A stretch of 64,000 nucleotides of DNA from JAEUJZ01 sp964460115 (GTDB taxonomy: Bacteria > Myxococcota_A > Polyangia > Palsa-1104 > JAEUJZ01): NCBI GenBank assembly GCA_964460115.1, contig CAYWPR010000001.1, positions 124,001-188,000 of the forward strand. The letters are read 5' to 3'. A program made the translations under genes and the position numbers. Numbering within the stretch: the first letter of the stretch is position 1; each line of letters begins with the position of its first letter. The notes beneath the pieces were generated by a model. It ran no database searches. It was not told the origin of the DNA and saw only the letters and a list, made by a program, of their open reading frames with translations. This document shows, in pieces, positions 18,186 to 26,849 of the stretch.

Positions 18186-18905
18186 ATGGGCTGCAAGACC
18201 TGCCGCTCTGAATGCGGCCGAGAAGACGGCTGCGGCAGCCGCAAGGCCGTACAAAAAGAGCTACTCGACGGACTTTTGGCCCGCTTATATCCCAGCCACT
18301 GCTGGGGCCAGCCCGAGGCACTGGCCAGTCTGCAAGACGGGCTCGATCTGCAAGAAGTGGTGCAATTGGCCAGCTGGCTGGCCACGGCGCTGCGCGTTCC
18401 CGCCTACGTCGTACCGGGCGGCGAAGACGATCATTGCAATTTTATTTACGCGCTGTGCTTTGGCCGCGAACCCGCGCTCGTCGAGTTGCGCGAGGCGCCG
18501 CCGCCCGCTTGGGCCTGGGATCAGCAAGGCCCTTCGGTGCGCGATCGCTATCTGCGCATTGCTTGTTCGACCTTGGGGCGGCTTGCTTGCGTGCAGGAAG
18601 TGGCCATGGAGCTTTTTACCCAGAGCAGCGATTGTCCGACGAATATGGTCGCGGTTCGCGAATCTTCGCTGCCCGGCGTTTTCGATCCGGTTCTGCTCAA
18701 ACGCTTTCAGCGCACCGTCGATCTTTTGGCGGCGCACGGCGTCGAGCACCTTGACATGGGATTGCTCGACGTCGATGCCGAAGCCTTCGGGCTTTTGCCC
18801 GGTGACTACCTAAGCCGCTTCGGCGCCGCCCCGGCTTTGCTCAATTACCTTTTTTACGCCACCCCCGTAAAAACCACCGCCGTAACCTTCCTACCGATCG
18901 CCTAG
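18186..18905 (+). CDS. Unknown protein with Cys-rich N-terminus
   Basis: 239 residues; family not recognised. The first 20 residues contain four Cys in a C-x2-C-x3-C-x5-C pattern (MGCKTCRSECGREDGC), suggesting a small Zn or Fe-S site. The rest is a soluble alpha/beta protein with two further Cys-containing motifs (HCNFIYALCFG, SSDCPTNMV). The frame is open back into glmU, but this ATG lies 2 bases after the glmU stop and is the natural coupled start. It has no signal peptide. Its tight link to glmU suggests co-expression, not a known enzymatic partnership. Confidence 0.65.
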   Translation: MGCKTCRSECGREDGCGSRKAVQKELLDGLLARLYPSHCWGQPEALASLQDGLDLQEVVQLASWLATALRVPAYVVPGGEDDHCNFIYALCFGREPALVELREAPPPAWAWDQQGPSVRDRYLRIACSTLGRLACVQEVAMELFTQSSDCPTNMVAVRESSLPGVFDPVLLKRFQRTVDLLAAHGVEHLDMGLLDVDAEAFGLLPGDYLSRFGAAPALLNYLFYATPVKTTAVTFLPIA

Positions 18906-19009
18906 GTGATTTGCTGCGTGCAGAGCGCCTTTTAAGAGGCGGGCCACCTGTGCTAAAGATCTTCGGCTTTTAAAAACCCTGGCCATTCACATTCCCGAGG
19001 AGAAGCAAT

Positions 19010-19897
19010 ATGCACAGGCGAGCCATTTGTACCTCTTTTGTCGCGTCCTTGACACTTTTTGCCCTTGTGGCAAAACCGGCAGCAGCCTTTCCGATCGCCA
19101 CCGCCCGCGACGCCGCAGCGCCCAAATTGGCGCCGGCCGAAGAAGAGCTTGCAGCGGCCGGAACGGATTTTGCCGGAATCGTTGCGCTTAACAATTGCTC
19201 GGGGGCGCTCGTGCGCTTTGCCACGTCGAAAGCCAGCGACAAGGCGATGGTTCTGACCAATGGCCATTGTTATGAAGGCGGATTTTTGGACGCCGGTGAA
19301 GTGATTACCAATGTGACCTCGCGCCGCACTTTTTCGCTGCTCAATCCCAGCGGCTCGCGTTCGCTTGGCACCTTGCGCGCCAGCAAGGTGATGTATGCCA
19401 CCATGACCGATACGGACGTGACGCTGTATCAGCTCAGCACGTGCTATTCCGCCATCAAAAGCCAATACGGCATCGATGCCTTAACGATCTCCAGCAGCCA
19501 TCCGAGCGCCGGCGATCCGATTCGCGTGGTGTCGGGATACTGGCGACGAGTTTATTCGTGCAGCATTGACGACTTCGTGTACGAGCTTAAAGAAGCCGAC
19601 TGGACCTTCTCGGATTCGATTCGCTACACCAGCCCCGGCTGTCAGGTCATTCCGGGAACCTCGGGATCGCCCGTGCTGCATGCCAGCAGCAAGCAAATCA
19701 TCGGCATCAACAACACCGGCAACGAAAGCGGCGAGCGCTGCACCCTGGACAATCCTTGCGAAGTCGACAAAGACGGCAACATCACCGTCCGCATGGGCGC
19801 CAGCTACGGCGAGCAAGTGTATCAATTTTACACCTGCCTCACCGCCGACAACCGCCTGGATCTGACGCAGCCGGGCTGCATGTTGCCTAAGCCCTAA
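19010..19897 (+). CDS. Secreted trypsin-like serine protease
   Basis: 295 residues with a signal peptide (Arg-rich start, hydrophobic core ~7-20, cleavage after an AAA-type site near residue 25). The mature part shows an S1-type triad: His in VLTNGHCYEGG, Asp in DTDVTLYQL and Ser in GTSGSPVLH. Eight or so Cys residues, for example in CSGAL, STCYSA, YSCSID and RCTLDNPC, suggest several disulfides. GAGGAG precedes the ATG. The domain is closest to the trypsin-2 (Tryp_2, PF13365-like) group. There is no C-terminal anchor, so it is likely periplasmic or extracellular. Confidence 0.85.
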   Translation: MHRRAICTSFVASLTLFALVAKPAAAFPIATARDAAAPKLAPAEEELAAAGTDFAGIVALNNCSGALVRFATSKASDKAMVLTNGHCYEGGFLDAGEVITNVTSRRTFSLLNPSGSRSLGTLRASKVMYATMTDTDVTLYQLSTCYSAIKSQYGIDALTISSSHPSAGDPIRVVSGYWRRVYSCSIDDFVYELKEADWTFSDSIRYTSPGCQVIPGTSGSPVLHASSKQIIGINNTGNESGERCTLDNPCEVDKDGNITVRMGASYGEQVYQFYTCLTADNRLDLTQPGCMLPKP

Positions 19898-19939
19898 ACT
19901 CTAAGCACGAGTTGTTTTCACGCAAACAAGGAGACGCAA

Positions 19940-20398
19940 ATGGCTATCGAACTGACTTTGGGCATGATTAAGCCCGACGCTGTAGAAAAGGGTCACCAGT
20001 GGCACATTCTTGCCGACATCGCCTCAAGCGGCTTAAAGCCGGTGGCGGTGCGCCTCACCCGCATGAGCAAGGAAATGGCCAAGGTTTTTTACATCGTTCA
20101 CAAAGAACGACCCTTTTACGATGGACTGACGAACTTTATGTCTTCGGGTCCGATTGTCGCCATGGTCCTTGAAGGGGAAGACGCCATTCACAAGTATCGC
20201 GAGATTATGGGAGCGACCGATGTGAAAAAGGCGGCGCCCGGCACGCTGCGCGCCAAGTTTGGCGAGAGCATTGAACGCAATGCGGTACACGGCAGCGATG
20301 CGCCGGAAACCGCCCGTCGAGAAATCAGCTTCTTCTTTACGATTCAGGAGCTGACCCCGCTAGGCGTCATCATCGGCGAGGCAGAGAAGAAGGCGTAG
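19940..20398 (+). CDS. ndk: Nucleoside diphosphate kinase
   Basis: 152 residues. It has the opening LTLGMIKPDAVEKG, the phospho-histidine motif NAVHGSDAPETARREI with His117, and ISFFF near the C-terminus, all typical. It exchanges gamma-phosphates between NTPs and NDPs in the cytoplasm. AAGGAG lies 7 bases before the ATG. The last 29 bases overlap the 3' end of a convergent histidine kinase gene, so no terminator separates them. Confidence 0.97.
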   Translation: MAIELTLGMIKPDAVEKGHQWHILADIASSGLKPVAVRLTRMSKEMAKVFYIVHKERPFYDGLTNFMSSGPIVAMVLEGEDAIHKYREIMGATDVKKAAPGTLRAKFGESIERNAVHGSDAPETARREISFFFTIQELTPLGVIIGEAEKKA

Positions 20399-21932
20399 CC
20401 TCTGATTCTGCCGGCGCATGGGCCGGCAAAATCAGCTCGAAGGTCGTGCCGACTGGGCTCGTGTGTACATCCACGCTGCCGCCATGGTCGTGCACGATCT
20501 CGCGCACGAAGGAAAGTCCAAGGCCCGTGCCCTGCGCCCGCGTGGTGAAAAAGGGAATCCAGATCTTCGGCAAGGCCTCGGCGCCAATTCCCGGACCGCT
20601 GTCGCGCACAACAAACCGCACCGCGGCCCTTTCAGAAGAAAGCCGCGCCGCCTCGGCGACGAGCTCGACGCGACGGGGACGCAAATCATCGGCAGGCAAC
20701 GCGACCAAGGCCTGCACTGCATTATGCGCCAGATTTAGCAGCACCCGACGCAGTTGGGTGGCATCGGCGTGCACGAATAGTGCGGTATCCGGACGCGGAC
20801 ATTCTACGATTACCTCCGCCGGCGCCTTGGCACTGGCGCTGTCGCGTACCTCGCAAAGCACGTCAAATGCCGACACCGCCGTCAATATCGGCCGCGGCCG
20901 GCGCGCGTAGTCCAAAAAATCATTGACCACCGCCTGAAGGTGCCAAAGCTCTTTACGAATGCGCTGTACGTACGATTGCGCCGTGGCAATGTTGACAGGG
21001 CTTGGTTCTAGCGCTCCGTCGGCTGGCGCGCCGGGCGACTGTAGCTCTTCGGCTAGCAGTCCGGCATAAAGCTCCATGCCGCCAAGCGGATTTCGCACTT
21101 CGTGAGCAATGCCGGAAAGCATCATCTGCATGCGTTCATCGCGAGCCCGCAGCGCCTGACGCATCGTCTCAAGCCCTTCGCCAAGTTCGGCAACCTCATC
21201 GCCACCTTTGCGCACGAGCACGGGATGGTCGAAAACGCCACTGCCGATAAGCCGAGCGCTTTCCAGCAAGCGCCGCAGCGGCCGAGTCAGCCCCAGCCCC
21301 AAAAGCACCGCCAAAAGCACCATGCCAAGCCCCCCCCCACCGCCGACCCACAACAATGTTTTGCGCAGCAAAAGCAGGTCGGCATAAATCGCCGCGTTGC
21401 CATCCACTCCGACCGCAAATCGCACGCCTTCTTGACCGCCAGCAGCAGCAATCGGCGCATAGCCGGATTTGTACAATTTTCCGTCGCGTCCGCGAAACAG
21501 TAGCGAAGAAACCGGCTGCCCGGCCTGGCCGGTCTGCAAAGCCGGAAATACCTGACGCAGCTCTGTGCGATTGCTGTCTAAGCCATAGTAGCGGGTGCCA
21601 ATCGGCTGCTCATCGGTGTCTACTCGCGCCGTCAAGTCCGCAGCAAACAAGTAAACCCGCGCCACCCCGCTGGCATCGCGTATCTCGATGAGCCGACGGC
21701 GCAGATTGCGGTAGGTGCGACTTTGTTCATCACCCGGCGAAAGCAGCGCCACGCTTTCTTCGGCAATTTGGGTCGCGGCAACCGCGGCGATGCCGGACAG
21801 CCGACGCCCAAGCTCGGCCTCTAGCGCACGCGCCGCCGCATAATGGCCCAGCACGGCAAAGCCGGCAAAGGTAAGCACCGTCGGTGTCAAAATGCCCAAA
21901 AGCAATTTGCTAAGCAGCGAAATCCGCGCCAT
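20370..21932 (-). CDS. Membrane sensor histidine kinase
   Basis: 520 residues. TM1 (~8-28), a periplasmic sensor of ~160 residues with Cache-like features (RVYLFAADLTARVDTDEQPIG), TM2 (~193-215), HAMP, then HisKA with His277 in SGIAHEVRNPLGGME. The HATPase has NLAHNAVQAL, DSGPGIG and GTGLGLSFV. All boxes are intact. There is no receiver gene next to it, so it is an orphan. A poly-C run of 8-9 bases at 21327-21337 (coding for the Gly stretch before TM2) is a possible slippage site. Confidence 0.9.
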   Translation of the reverse strand: MARISLLSKLLLGILTPTVLTFAGFAVLGHYAAARALEAELGRRLSGIAAVAATQIAEESVALLSPGDEQSRTYRNLRRRLIEIRDASGVARVYLFAADLTARVDTDEQPIGTRYYGLDSNRTELRQVFPALQTGQAGQPVSSLLFRGRDGKLYKSGYAPIAAAGGQEGVRFAVGVDGNAAIYADLLLLRKTLLWVGGGGGLGMVLLAVLLGLGLTRPLRRLLESARLIGSGVFDHPVLVRKGGDEVAELGEGLETMRQALRARDERMQMMLSGIAHEVRNPLGGMELYAGLLAEELQSPGAPADGALEPSPVNIATAQSYVQRIRKELWHLQAVVNDFLDYARRPRPILTAVSAFDVLCEVRDSASAKAPAEVIVECPRPDTALFVHADATQLRRVLLNLAHNAVQALVALPADDLRPRRVELVAEAARLSSERAAVRFVVRDSGPGIGAEALPKIWIPFFTTRAQGTGLGLSFVREIVHDHGGSVDVHTSPVGTTFELILPAHAPAESEATPSSLPRR

Positions 21933-22034
21933 GGCGCCAGTATGGAGGATTCAAAAAAATACATCAGCACGCTGGCCTAACCCGTCGCTGACCATCGTGC
22001 AATTGGGCGGCTTTTCGTGATATCTTGAAACATT

Positions 22035-23846
22035 GTGCCAACCCGCAAACCGCCTGCTTCCGCCGCTTCTAAGACAAGTGCTTCCAAACCCGTTTCAGTC
22101 CGCCAAAGCGCCGCGAAAAAAGCCGCGGCGGCGCCGGCGCTTTTATCGACACGTATCGTCGACCTTTTCGGCCTTGGCCACCAAGAGCAGCGGCTGCTTT
22201 CCCATTTGCTGGCCGCGTCTACGGCGCTTAGCCTTCGGGAGCTGGCCGAGCAGTGCGATGTGCCGCTTGGCGAAGTCATGGCGCTTTGCACGCCGACCGG
22301 AAAGCTGCGCGTCCGCGGCCTGGTTGAAACCGAGGACGCAGCCGAGCTCGGCTGGCCTCTGCCCTCCGATCTAGTTCTGCCGGGTCGCGGTTTGCATTTG
22401 CACAGTGATGCATTCGGCCAAAAGCTGGCCGACGATTTCACTTTGTTTTGCAGCCAAGCGCCCGGCATTCGCTATATGCCAAGTCCGTCGACCGCGACCG
22501 CCTGGGCCAAAGACCTTGTAGAAGAACCGCCGCCTCCAGCCATTGCCGAGGTCGTCCGTCAGCATCTAAGTGCACCGCACGCCGTCGTGTTGTGGCTGGA
22601 TGGAGTTTTGCTCGAGCAGATTGCGCCTTTGGCGCAAGCGGTAGGCAGCCGGCTGCAGCGGCCCGTGGTTTGTATCGATGGGGCGGCACTTTGTGGCTTT
22701 CCGCATTTGCAGCTTTTGCGCGCGCTGCGCCGTTTGCGCCGTGACGCCGATCTGCGGGGCGCAGCGGTAGTGGTCAGCGAAGTGGATCGCCTGGCCGACG
22801 CTTGGCCGGCGCTGTGCCAACCGCGGCCGAGCGGCCAGACGGCTCCGCTGCTTTTGTGCAGCCAAAAACTGCGCGGCCCGCTAGGTCGGCCACCGATCGG
22901 CCAAAGCGATGAAAAAGCGCTGATTTCGATCTTTGCATCGCTGTTGCCCGGAACTGCTCAAGGCGCAGCAGCTACTTCGGCTGCCGGCGGCGTGCCCGCC
23001 GAAGATCCGGCCACGCTAGCCAGCCGCGAAGAAGCGCGACGTCGAGCGGCCCTTGATGCCGCTCGAGCCATGGGGCGGCCGATTCCGCCCGAGCTGTTAG
23101 AAAATTCTTCCAATTCGGCAGCTAGTTTCGCGCCGGCTCGTAAAGCGGAGCAAAGCGCGCCGGCCCCAAGTTCCTTGGCGGCACGCGCACCGGCCACCGG
23201 ACCCGCCAGTCCGCCGGCTTCGCAGTCTGTCCCCGCCGCGCCTGCCCCGACGGCTGAAACCGAGGCCACGACGGCGCCCGCATCAGCGCCGAGCGGCCGC
23301 GTGCACAATCCGCGCCTTGCCGCGGCGCTGGCCAAGGCCGGGGTGTCCGTGCCCGGCAGTTCCGAGGATTCGCCTCCTGAATACGCCCGGCGACTGGCCG
23401 AAGAGCCTGTCGCGCCCTTGCCCGCCAAAATTCCTGAACTTCCGCCGCCAAGCCCCCCGACCATTGCGACAAGCGCGGCGGCTTTGGTCGCTGTGGCACA
23501 GCCGGCCTCGGCCGGCGCCTCCGCCGAGGAAAATGCGGAAGATCCCCCGCCGCTGCCAATTGATGAAAGTGCGCCCCTTGATGAGGCACTGCGCGTGGCG
23601 CGCACGACGCCGAATAACGCCCAGCGCATTTCCCTCATGCAGCGCTTGGCCACGACGAAATCTCCAGGGGTGATTCAGCTATTTCGTATGAGCCTAAGCA
23701 GCTCGCATGCCGGCGTACGCGCCGCGGCCGAGGTTGGCATGGCCACGCTGTTTGGCCCCGGCTGGAATCGCACAAAAGCGATCGTGGCACCGATTCAACC
23801 GCCACGCAGCGACGACGGCGGCCGCGGTCCGGGCGGTGCTTTTTAG
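22035..23846 (+). CDS. Winged-helix protein with degenerate AAA-like domain and long Pro/Ala linker
   Basis: 603 residues; no exact family recognised. After a basic Ala/Lys head (1-35) comes a helix-turn-helix-like block (HLLAASTALSLRELAEQCDVP, ~55-85). The next block has VVLWLDGVLLEQIAPLAQAVGSRL and RGAAVVVSEVDRLAD. These match the strand order and Walker-B position of AAA+ domains, but there is no Walker A GxxxxGK[ST]. A ~230-residue disordered Pro/Ala/Ser region follows, and a final helical segment (SAPLDEALRVARTTPNNAQRI). It starts at GTG. It may be the regulatory N-domain of a myxococcal-type AAA ATPase living alone; this is inference. Confidence 0.55.
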   Translation: MPTRKPPASAASKTSASKPVSVRQSAAKKAAAAPALLSTRIVDLFGLGHQEQRLLSHLLAASTALSLRELAEQCDVPLGEVMALCTPTGKLRVRGLVETEDAAELGWPLPSDLVLPGRGLHLHSDAFGQKLADDFTLFCSQAPGIRYMPSPSTATAWAKDLVEEPPPPAIAEVVRQHLSAPHAVVLWLDGVLLEQIAPLAQAVGSRLQRPVVCIDGAALCGFPHLQLLRALRRLRRDADLRGAAVVVSEVDRLADAWPALCQPRPSGQTAPLLLCSQKLRGPLGRPPIGQSDEKALISIFASLLPGTAQGAAATSAAGGVPAEDPATLASREEARRRAALDAARAMGRPIPPELLENSSNSAASFAPARKAEQSAPAPSSLAARAPATGPASPPASQSVPAAPAPTAETEATTAPASAPSGRVHNPRLAAALAKAGVSVPGSSEDSPPEYARRLAEEPVAPLPAKIPELPPPSPPTIATSAAALVAVAQPASAGASAEENAEDPPPLPIDESAPLDEALRVARTTPNNAQRISLMQRLATTKSPGVIQLFRMSLSSSHAGVRAAAEVGMATLFGPGWNRTKAIVAPIQPPRSDDGGRGPGGAF

Positions 23847-23970
23847 AGCTAGTGAACCAAACCTACTGCGCGTCCCGATCACGATGTCGTCCGTCCTCGC
23901 GTACCGCAGTACGCTCCGGGCGGGCGCCCTCGCGCTCGGGCCTGCTCGCTACGGTTTTGTTCGCTAGCTC
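23846..23970. repeat. 125-bp inverted-repeat element filling a convergent intergenic gap
   Basis: Eighteen-base arms (GAGCTAGTGAACCAAACC and GGTTTTGTTCGCTAGCTC) pair with two mismatches at the very ends of the element. Inside is a perfect GCGTAC-CGCA-GTACGC hairpin and a very GC-rich GGGCGCCC palindrome. It occupies the whole gap between the stop codons of two convergent genes. It could be a bidirectional terminator or a REP/MITE-like mobile repeat. No second copy was noticed in this window. Confidence 0.65.
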
Positions 23971-23971
23971 T

Positions 23972-25237
23972 TTAGGCCGCGGATCTCGAAAAAACAGGTT
24001 GGCCGGCGCGATACACGCGCTGCACCAGCGAGACGCCAAAATGCTGGCAGACTTCGCGGTAGTGCTCGGCTTGCCAAACCACTAGATCGCCGCGATCGCC
24101 AATCAGCAAACGCCCGGCATCAGGCAGCCGCAAAGCATGCGCCGCATGTCGCGTCACCCCCAGCCAAGCTTCGGCGGCGCTAAGCCCCATCTGCGTACAA
24201 CCGAGCGTCATCATTAAGGGCAGCGATTCGCTGTACGAGCTTCCAGGGTTGCAGTCGGTGCCAAGGGCTACGCGGACTCCGGCGCGTATCAATCGGCGCG
24301 CATCCGGCAAGCGCAGCCGCAAGGTCAGCGCCGCGCCCGGCAGCAAATTGGCGACCACATCGGCTGCGGCCAGCGCCGCAATGCCGCGTTCGTCGATCTC
24401 TTCCAAATGCTCGACAGAGACAGCGCCAAGACGCGCCGCCAGCTCAGCCGCCCCGGTGTACGTAAACTGCTCGGCGTGGCAGCGCAGCATAAGATCGGCG
24501 GCTCGCCCGGCCAAAAGCAGCGCTTCGGTCTCTGCCAGGGTGAAGGCGCCGGCATCGCAATAGACATCCAGGGCAGCGGCGCCATTGGCCGCAGCCTCAG
24601 AAATCGCCGCCAAAAGTTGCGCCAGGAAGTTTTGGCGTTCCTCGACTTGCAGATTCGCCGGGGGCACATGACACAAAAAAGTCGGCGACACCGATACAGG
24701 CTGGTGCTGCGCGGCGCGAACAATCAGACCGAGCAAGCGCAGTTCGGCCGCCGGCTTTAGCCCATAGCCGGTCTTGACCTCGCAAAAGCTGACCCCTTGC
24801 CCAAGCGCGCGCTGCAGGCGGGTTCGCATCCCAGAAATAAGCTGCTCATCGCTGGCTTGCTCTGTAGCCGCAACCGTCGACAAGATGCCGCCGCCGTGTC
24901 GCTGAATTTCCTGATAGCTTTTGCCCAGGTTGCGCCAGTCGAATTCACGGCTGCGGTCGCCGGCAAAAAGCAGATGGGTATGCGGATCGACGAGGCCCGG
25001 CGTCACCAATTGGCCGCCGGCGCTTTCCTCAAAAATCGGCGCGGGCCAGTTTGCCTTATCGGCCCGAGGCGCGGCGTGCGCCGGTCCGGCATAAGCGATG
25101 CGCCCATCGACGACGACGACCACGGCATTGCGGACGAGGCCCAGGCTGACTTCGGCGCTTTCCGGATCTTCTGGCACTTGCGGCGGACCGCCTAGGGTCA
25201 AAAGTTCAGCGATGTCTTTTAAGTAGAGCGTTGGCAT
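23972..25237 (-). CDS. hutI: Imidazolonepropionase
   Basis: Metal-dependent amidohydrolase of histidine catabolism (hydrolyses 4-imidazolone-5-propionate to N-formimino-glutamate). 421 residues. Metal ligands lie in VDPHTHLLFAGDR, the later His in CHAEQFTYTGAAEL, and Asp in ALGTDCNPGSS, a hallmark of HutI. The substrate-binding loop reads TFLCHVPP where most members have TFLGAHAVPP, so it is two residues shorter but keeps the His. No hutH, hutU or hutG is adjacent. Its stop abuts the 125-bp repeat element. Confidence 0.92.
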   Translation of the reverse strand: MPTLYLKDIAELLTLGGPPQVPEDPESAEVSLGLVRNAVVVVVDGRIAYAGPAHAAPRADKANWPAPIFEESAGGQLVTPGLVDPHTHLLFAGDRSREFDWRNLGKSYQEIQRHGGGILSTVAATEQASDEQLISGMRTRLQRALGQGVSFCEVKTGYGLKPAAELRLLGLIVRAAQHQPVSVSPTFLCHVPPANLQVEERQNFLAQLLAAISEAAANGAAALDVYCDAGAFTLAETEALLLAGRAADLMLRCHAEQFTYTGAAELAARLGAVSVEHLEEIDERGIAALAAADVVANLLPGAALTLRLRLPDARRLIRAGVRVALGTDCNPGSSYSESLPLMMTLGCTQMGLSAAEAWLGVTRHAAHALRLPDAGRLLIGDRGDLVVWQAEHYREVCQHFGVSLVQRVYRAGQPVFSRSAA

Positions 25238-25261
25238 GACGACAAAACGGTTTGGCGCAGC

Positions 25262-26797
25262 TTAGGCCGCGGGCAATTCGACGGTAAAACGCGTTCCAAA
25301 GGGCGGCTCGGGATGCAAAGGACTTTCCACAATCAATCGTCCGCTGTGGCGCGACACCACTTCCAAGGCCAACGCCAGACCTAGCCCGGTGCCGCCTTTT
25401 TTGGTGGTAAAAAACGGCTCGAAAATCTGCTGCTGCTGCTCTTTAGAGATGCCGGGGCCGTTATCGATGACATCGATGGCGACGCTTTTCGGTGGACAGC
25501 GGCGGCTGCGAACCGTCAATTGGCGCTCGGCCGCTGTCTCGACATTGCCAGCCATCGCTTCGGCGGCATTGCGCAAAAGGTTCAAAAGTGCCTGCCGCAC
25601 TTGATTGTCGTCAATAACCACCATCGGCAAGTCTTGACATAGATCAGCCTCGACGGCAATTCCACGAGCGCGCAGGTCCTGACCGAAAAATTGCAGCAGG
25701 CTGCGCAAAAGATCGTTTAGCTCGGCGCGTTCAAACCGCGACTGCGGCAGACGGGCAAAGCGCAGATACTGCTCGGTAATATCGGTCAGGCGATCGACTT
25801 CTTTGACGATCGCTTGAGCCAGTTTTTGCCCTTCGCTATTCGGGCCGGCAAACTCGTCGGCCAAAAGTTCGGCGTTTAAGCCAATGGCCGTCAACGGATT
25901 GCGCACTTCATGAGTGATCTGCGCCGCCATCTTGCCCACGGCCGCCAATTGCTCGGAACGGCGCAGCCGCATTTCGCGCTCTTCTAGCGCGGCGGCCATG
26001 GCATTAAATTCGCGCGCCAAGGTGCCGACTTCATCCGTCGCCGAGCCGCCGGCCCGAAAGACTCTGCCGGTTTGATAATTGCCGCGAGCAACCTCGCGCG
26101 CGCTATCGCTAAGCTGGCGCAAGGGCCGCAGCGTCGCCTGCACCAGCAGCAAGACCACGCCGCCGGTAAGTGCCGCCGCCAGCGCCAAAAGCACCGTCAT
26201 CCAGGCCGTGCGCGCCTCATAGCGCTGTCCGGCGCTGACCACTTCCACGACTTTATTGGTCAGGCGGCTAGACATCTGTTCCAAAAGCTGCGTCGCCTGA
26301 TCCTCCAGTTGGCGTTCGGAGGGATTGCGCGAAATGGTTGTAGACTGTGTAGCTTTTAGAGCCTGTGCAGACTGTGTTGTCTGCATAGCTTGTGTAGATA
26401 TTGCATCTGTAGCTGTGTAGATTCGTTCTAATCGATCCAAGCCATTTTCGATTTGTGTCAAAAAGGCCGCTTCGGCCGGCGGCTGGCTGCGGCGAAGTTC
26501 CGAAACATGCTGCCGCGCTCCTTGCAAACGGGCGCGCCGCAGGTTGCGATCGGCAGCAATCGTCAACAAAGAACGCGGACTGAAATCAGGCTCGGCCAGA
26601 CGCTTTTGCAAGTTGGCTTGCAGCGTTAACTGGTCCTGTAATTCCAGACGCAGAACCGAGTACCCAAGCGCCACAAGTCGCAGTTGCTCGCCCAGGGTGC
26701 GCACGGCCCAGGCGCCATACAGCGTCGCGCCGCCGAACGCAAAAAGCACCACGACAAAGCCAAGAAGTATCTTGCTGCGGATGGACAAACCAAACAC
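25262..26797 (-). CDS. Membrane sensor histidine kinase
   Basis: 511 residues from a GTG start. The frame is open ~180 codons further, but that part overlaps the divergent gene and lacks family features; TTG three codons later is an alternative start. TM1 (~8-30), periplasmic helical sensor (~35-195), TM2 (~198-220), HAMP, HisKA His296 in QITHEVRNPLTAIG, and HATPase NLLRNAAEAM, DNGPGIS and GGTGLGLALA. All are intact, and the class resembles NtrB/ZraS-type kinases. There is no receiver gene adjacent. The sensor contains a Thr/Gln/Ser-rich low-complexity insertion (see the repeat entry). It lies 24 bases from hutI. Confidence 0.88.
   Translation of the reverse strand: MFGLSIRSKILLGFVVVLFAFGGATLYGAWAVRTLGEQLRLVALGYSVLRLELQDQLTLQANLQKRLAEPDFSPRSLLTIAADRNLRRARLQGARQHVSELRRSQPPAEAAFLTQIENGLDRLERIYTATDAISTQAMQTTQSAQALKATQSTTISRNPSERQLEDQATQLLEQMSSRLTNKVVEVVSAGQRYEARTAWMTVLLALAAALTGGVVLLLVQATLRPLRQLSDSAREVARGNYQTGRVFRAGGSATDEVGTLAREFNAMAAALEEREMRLRRSEQLAAVGKMAAQITHEVRNPLTAIGLNAELLADEFAGPNSEGQKLAQAIVKEVDRLTDITEQYLRFARLPQSRFERAELNDLLRSLLQFFGQDLRARGIAVEADLCQDLPMVVIDDNQVRQALLNLLRNAAEAMAGNVETAAERQLTVRSRRCPPKSVAIDVIDNGPGISKEQQQQIFEPFFTTKKGGTGLGLALALEVVSRHSGRLIVESPLHPEPPFGTRFTVELPAA
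26337..26422 (-). repeat. Degenerate short repeats inside a sensor domain
   Basis: Four imperfect copies built on TGTGTAGA/ACTGTGTAGC, spaced about 15-30 bases. They encode the Thr/Ser/Gln/Ala-rich segment around residues 126-155 of the kinase. The stretch is clearly more AT-rich than the rest of the gene, suggesting recent expansion or insertion. Confidence 0.6.
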
Positions 26798-26849
26798 TGC
26801 AAGAACTTTACGAGGATCGAAGCATATTCGTCTATAATTCAAAATCAGT

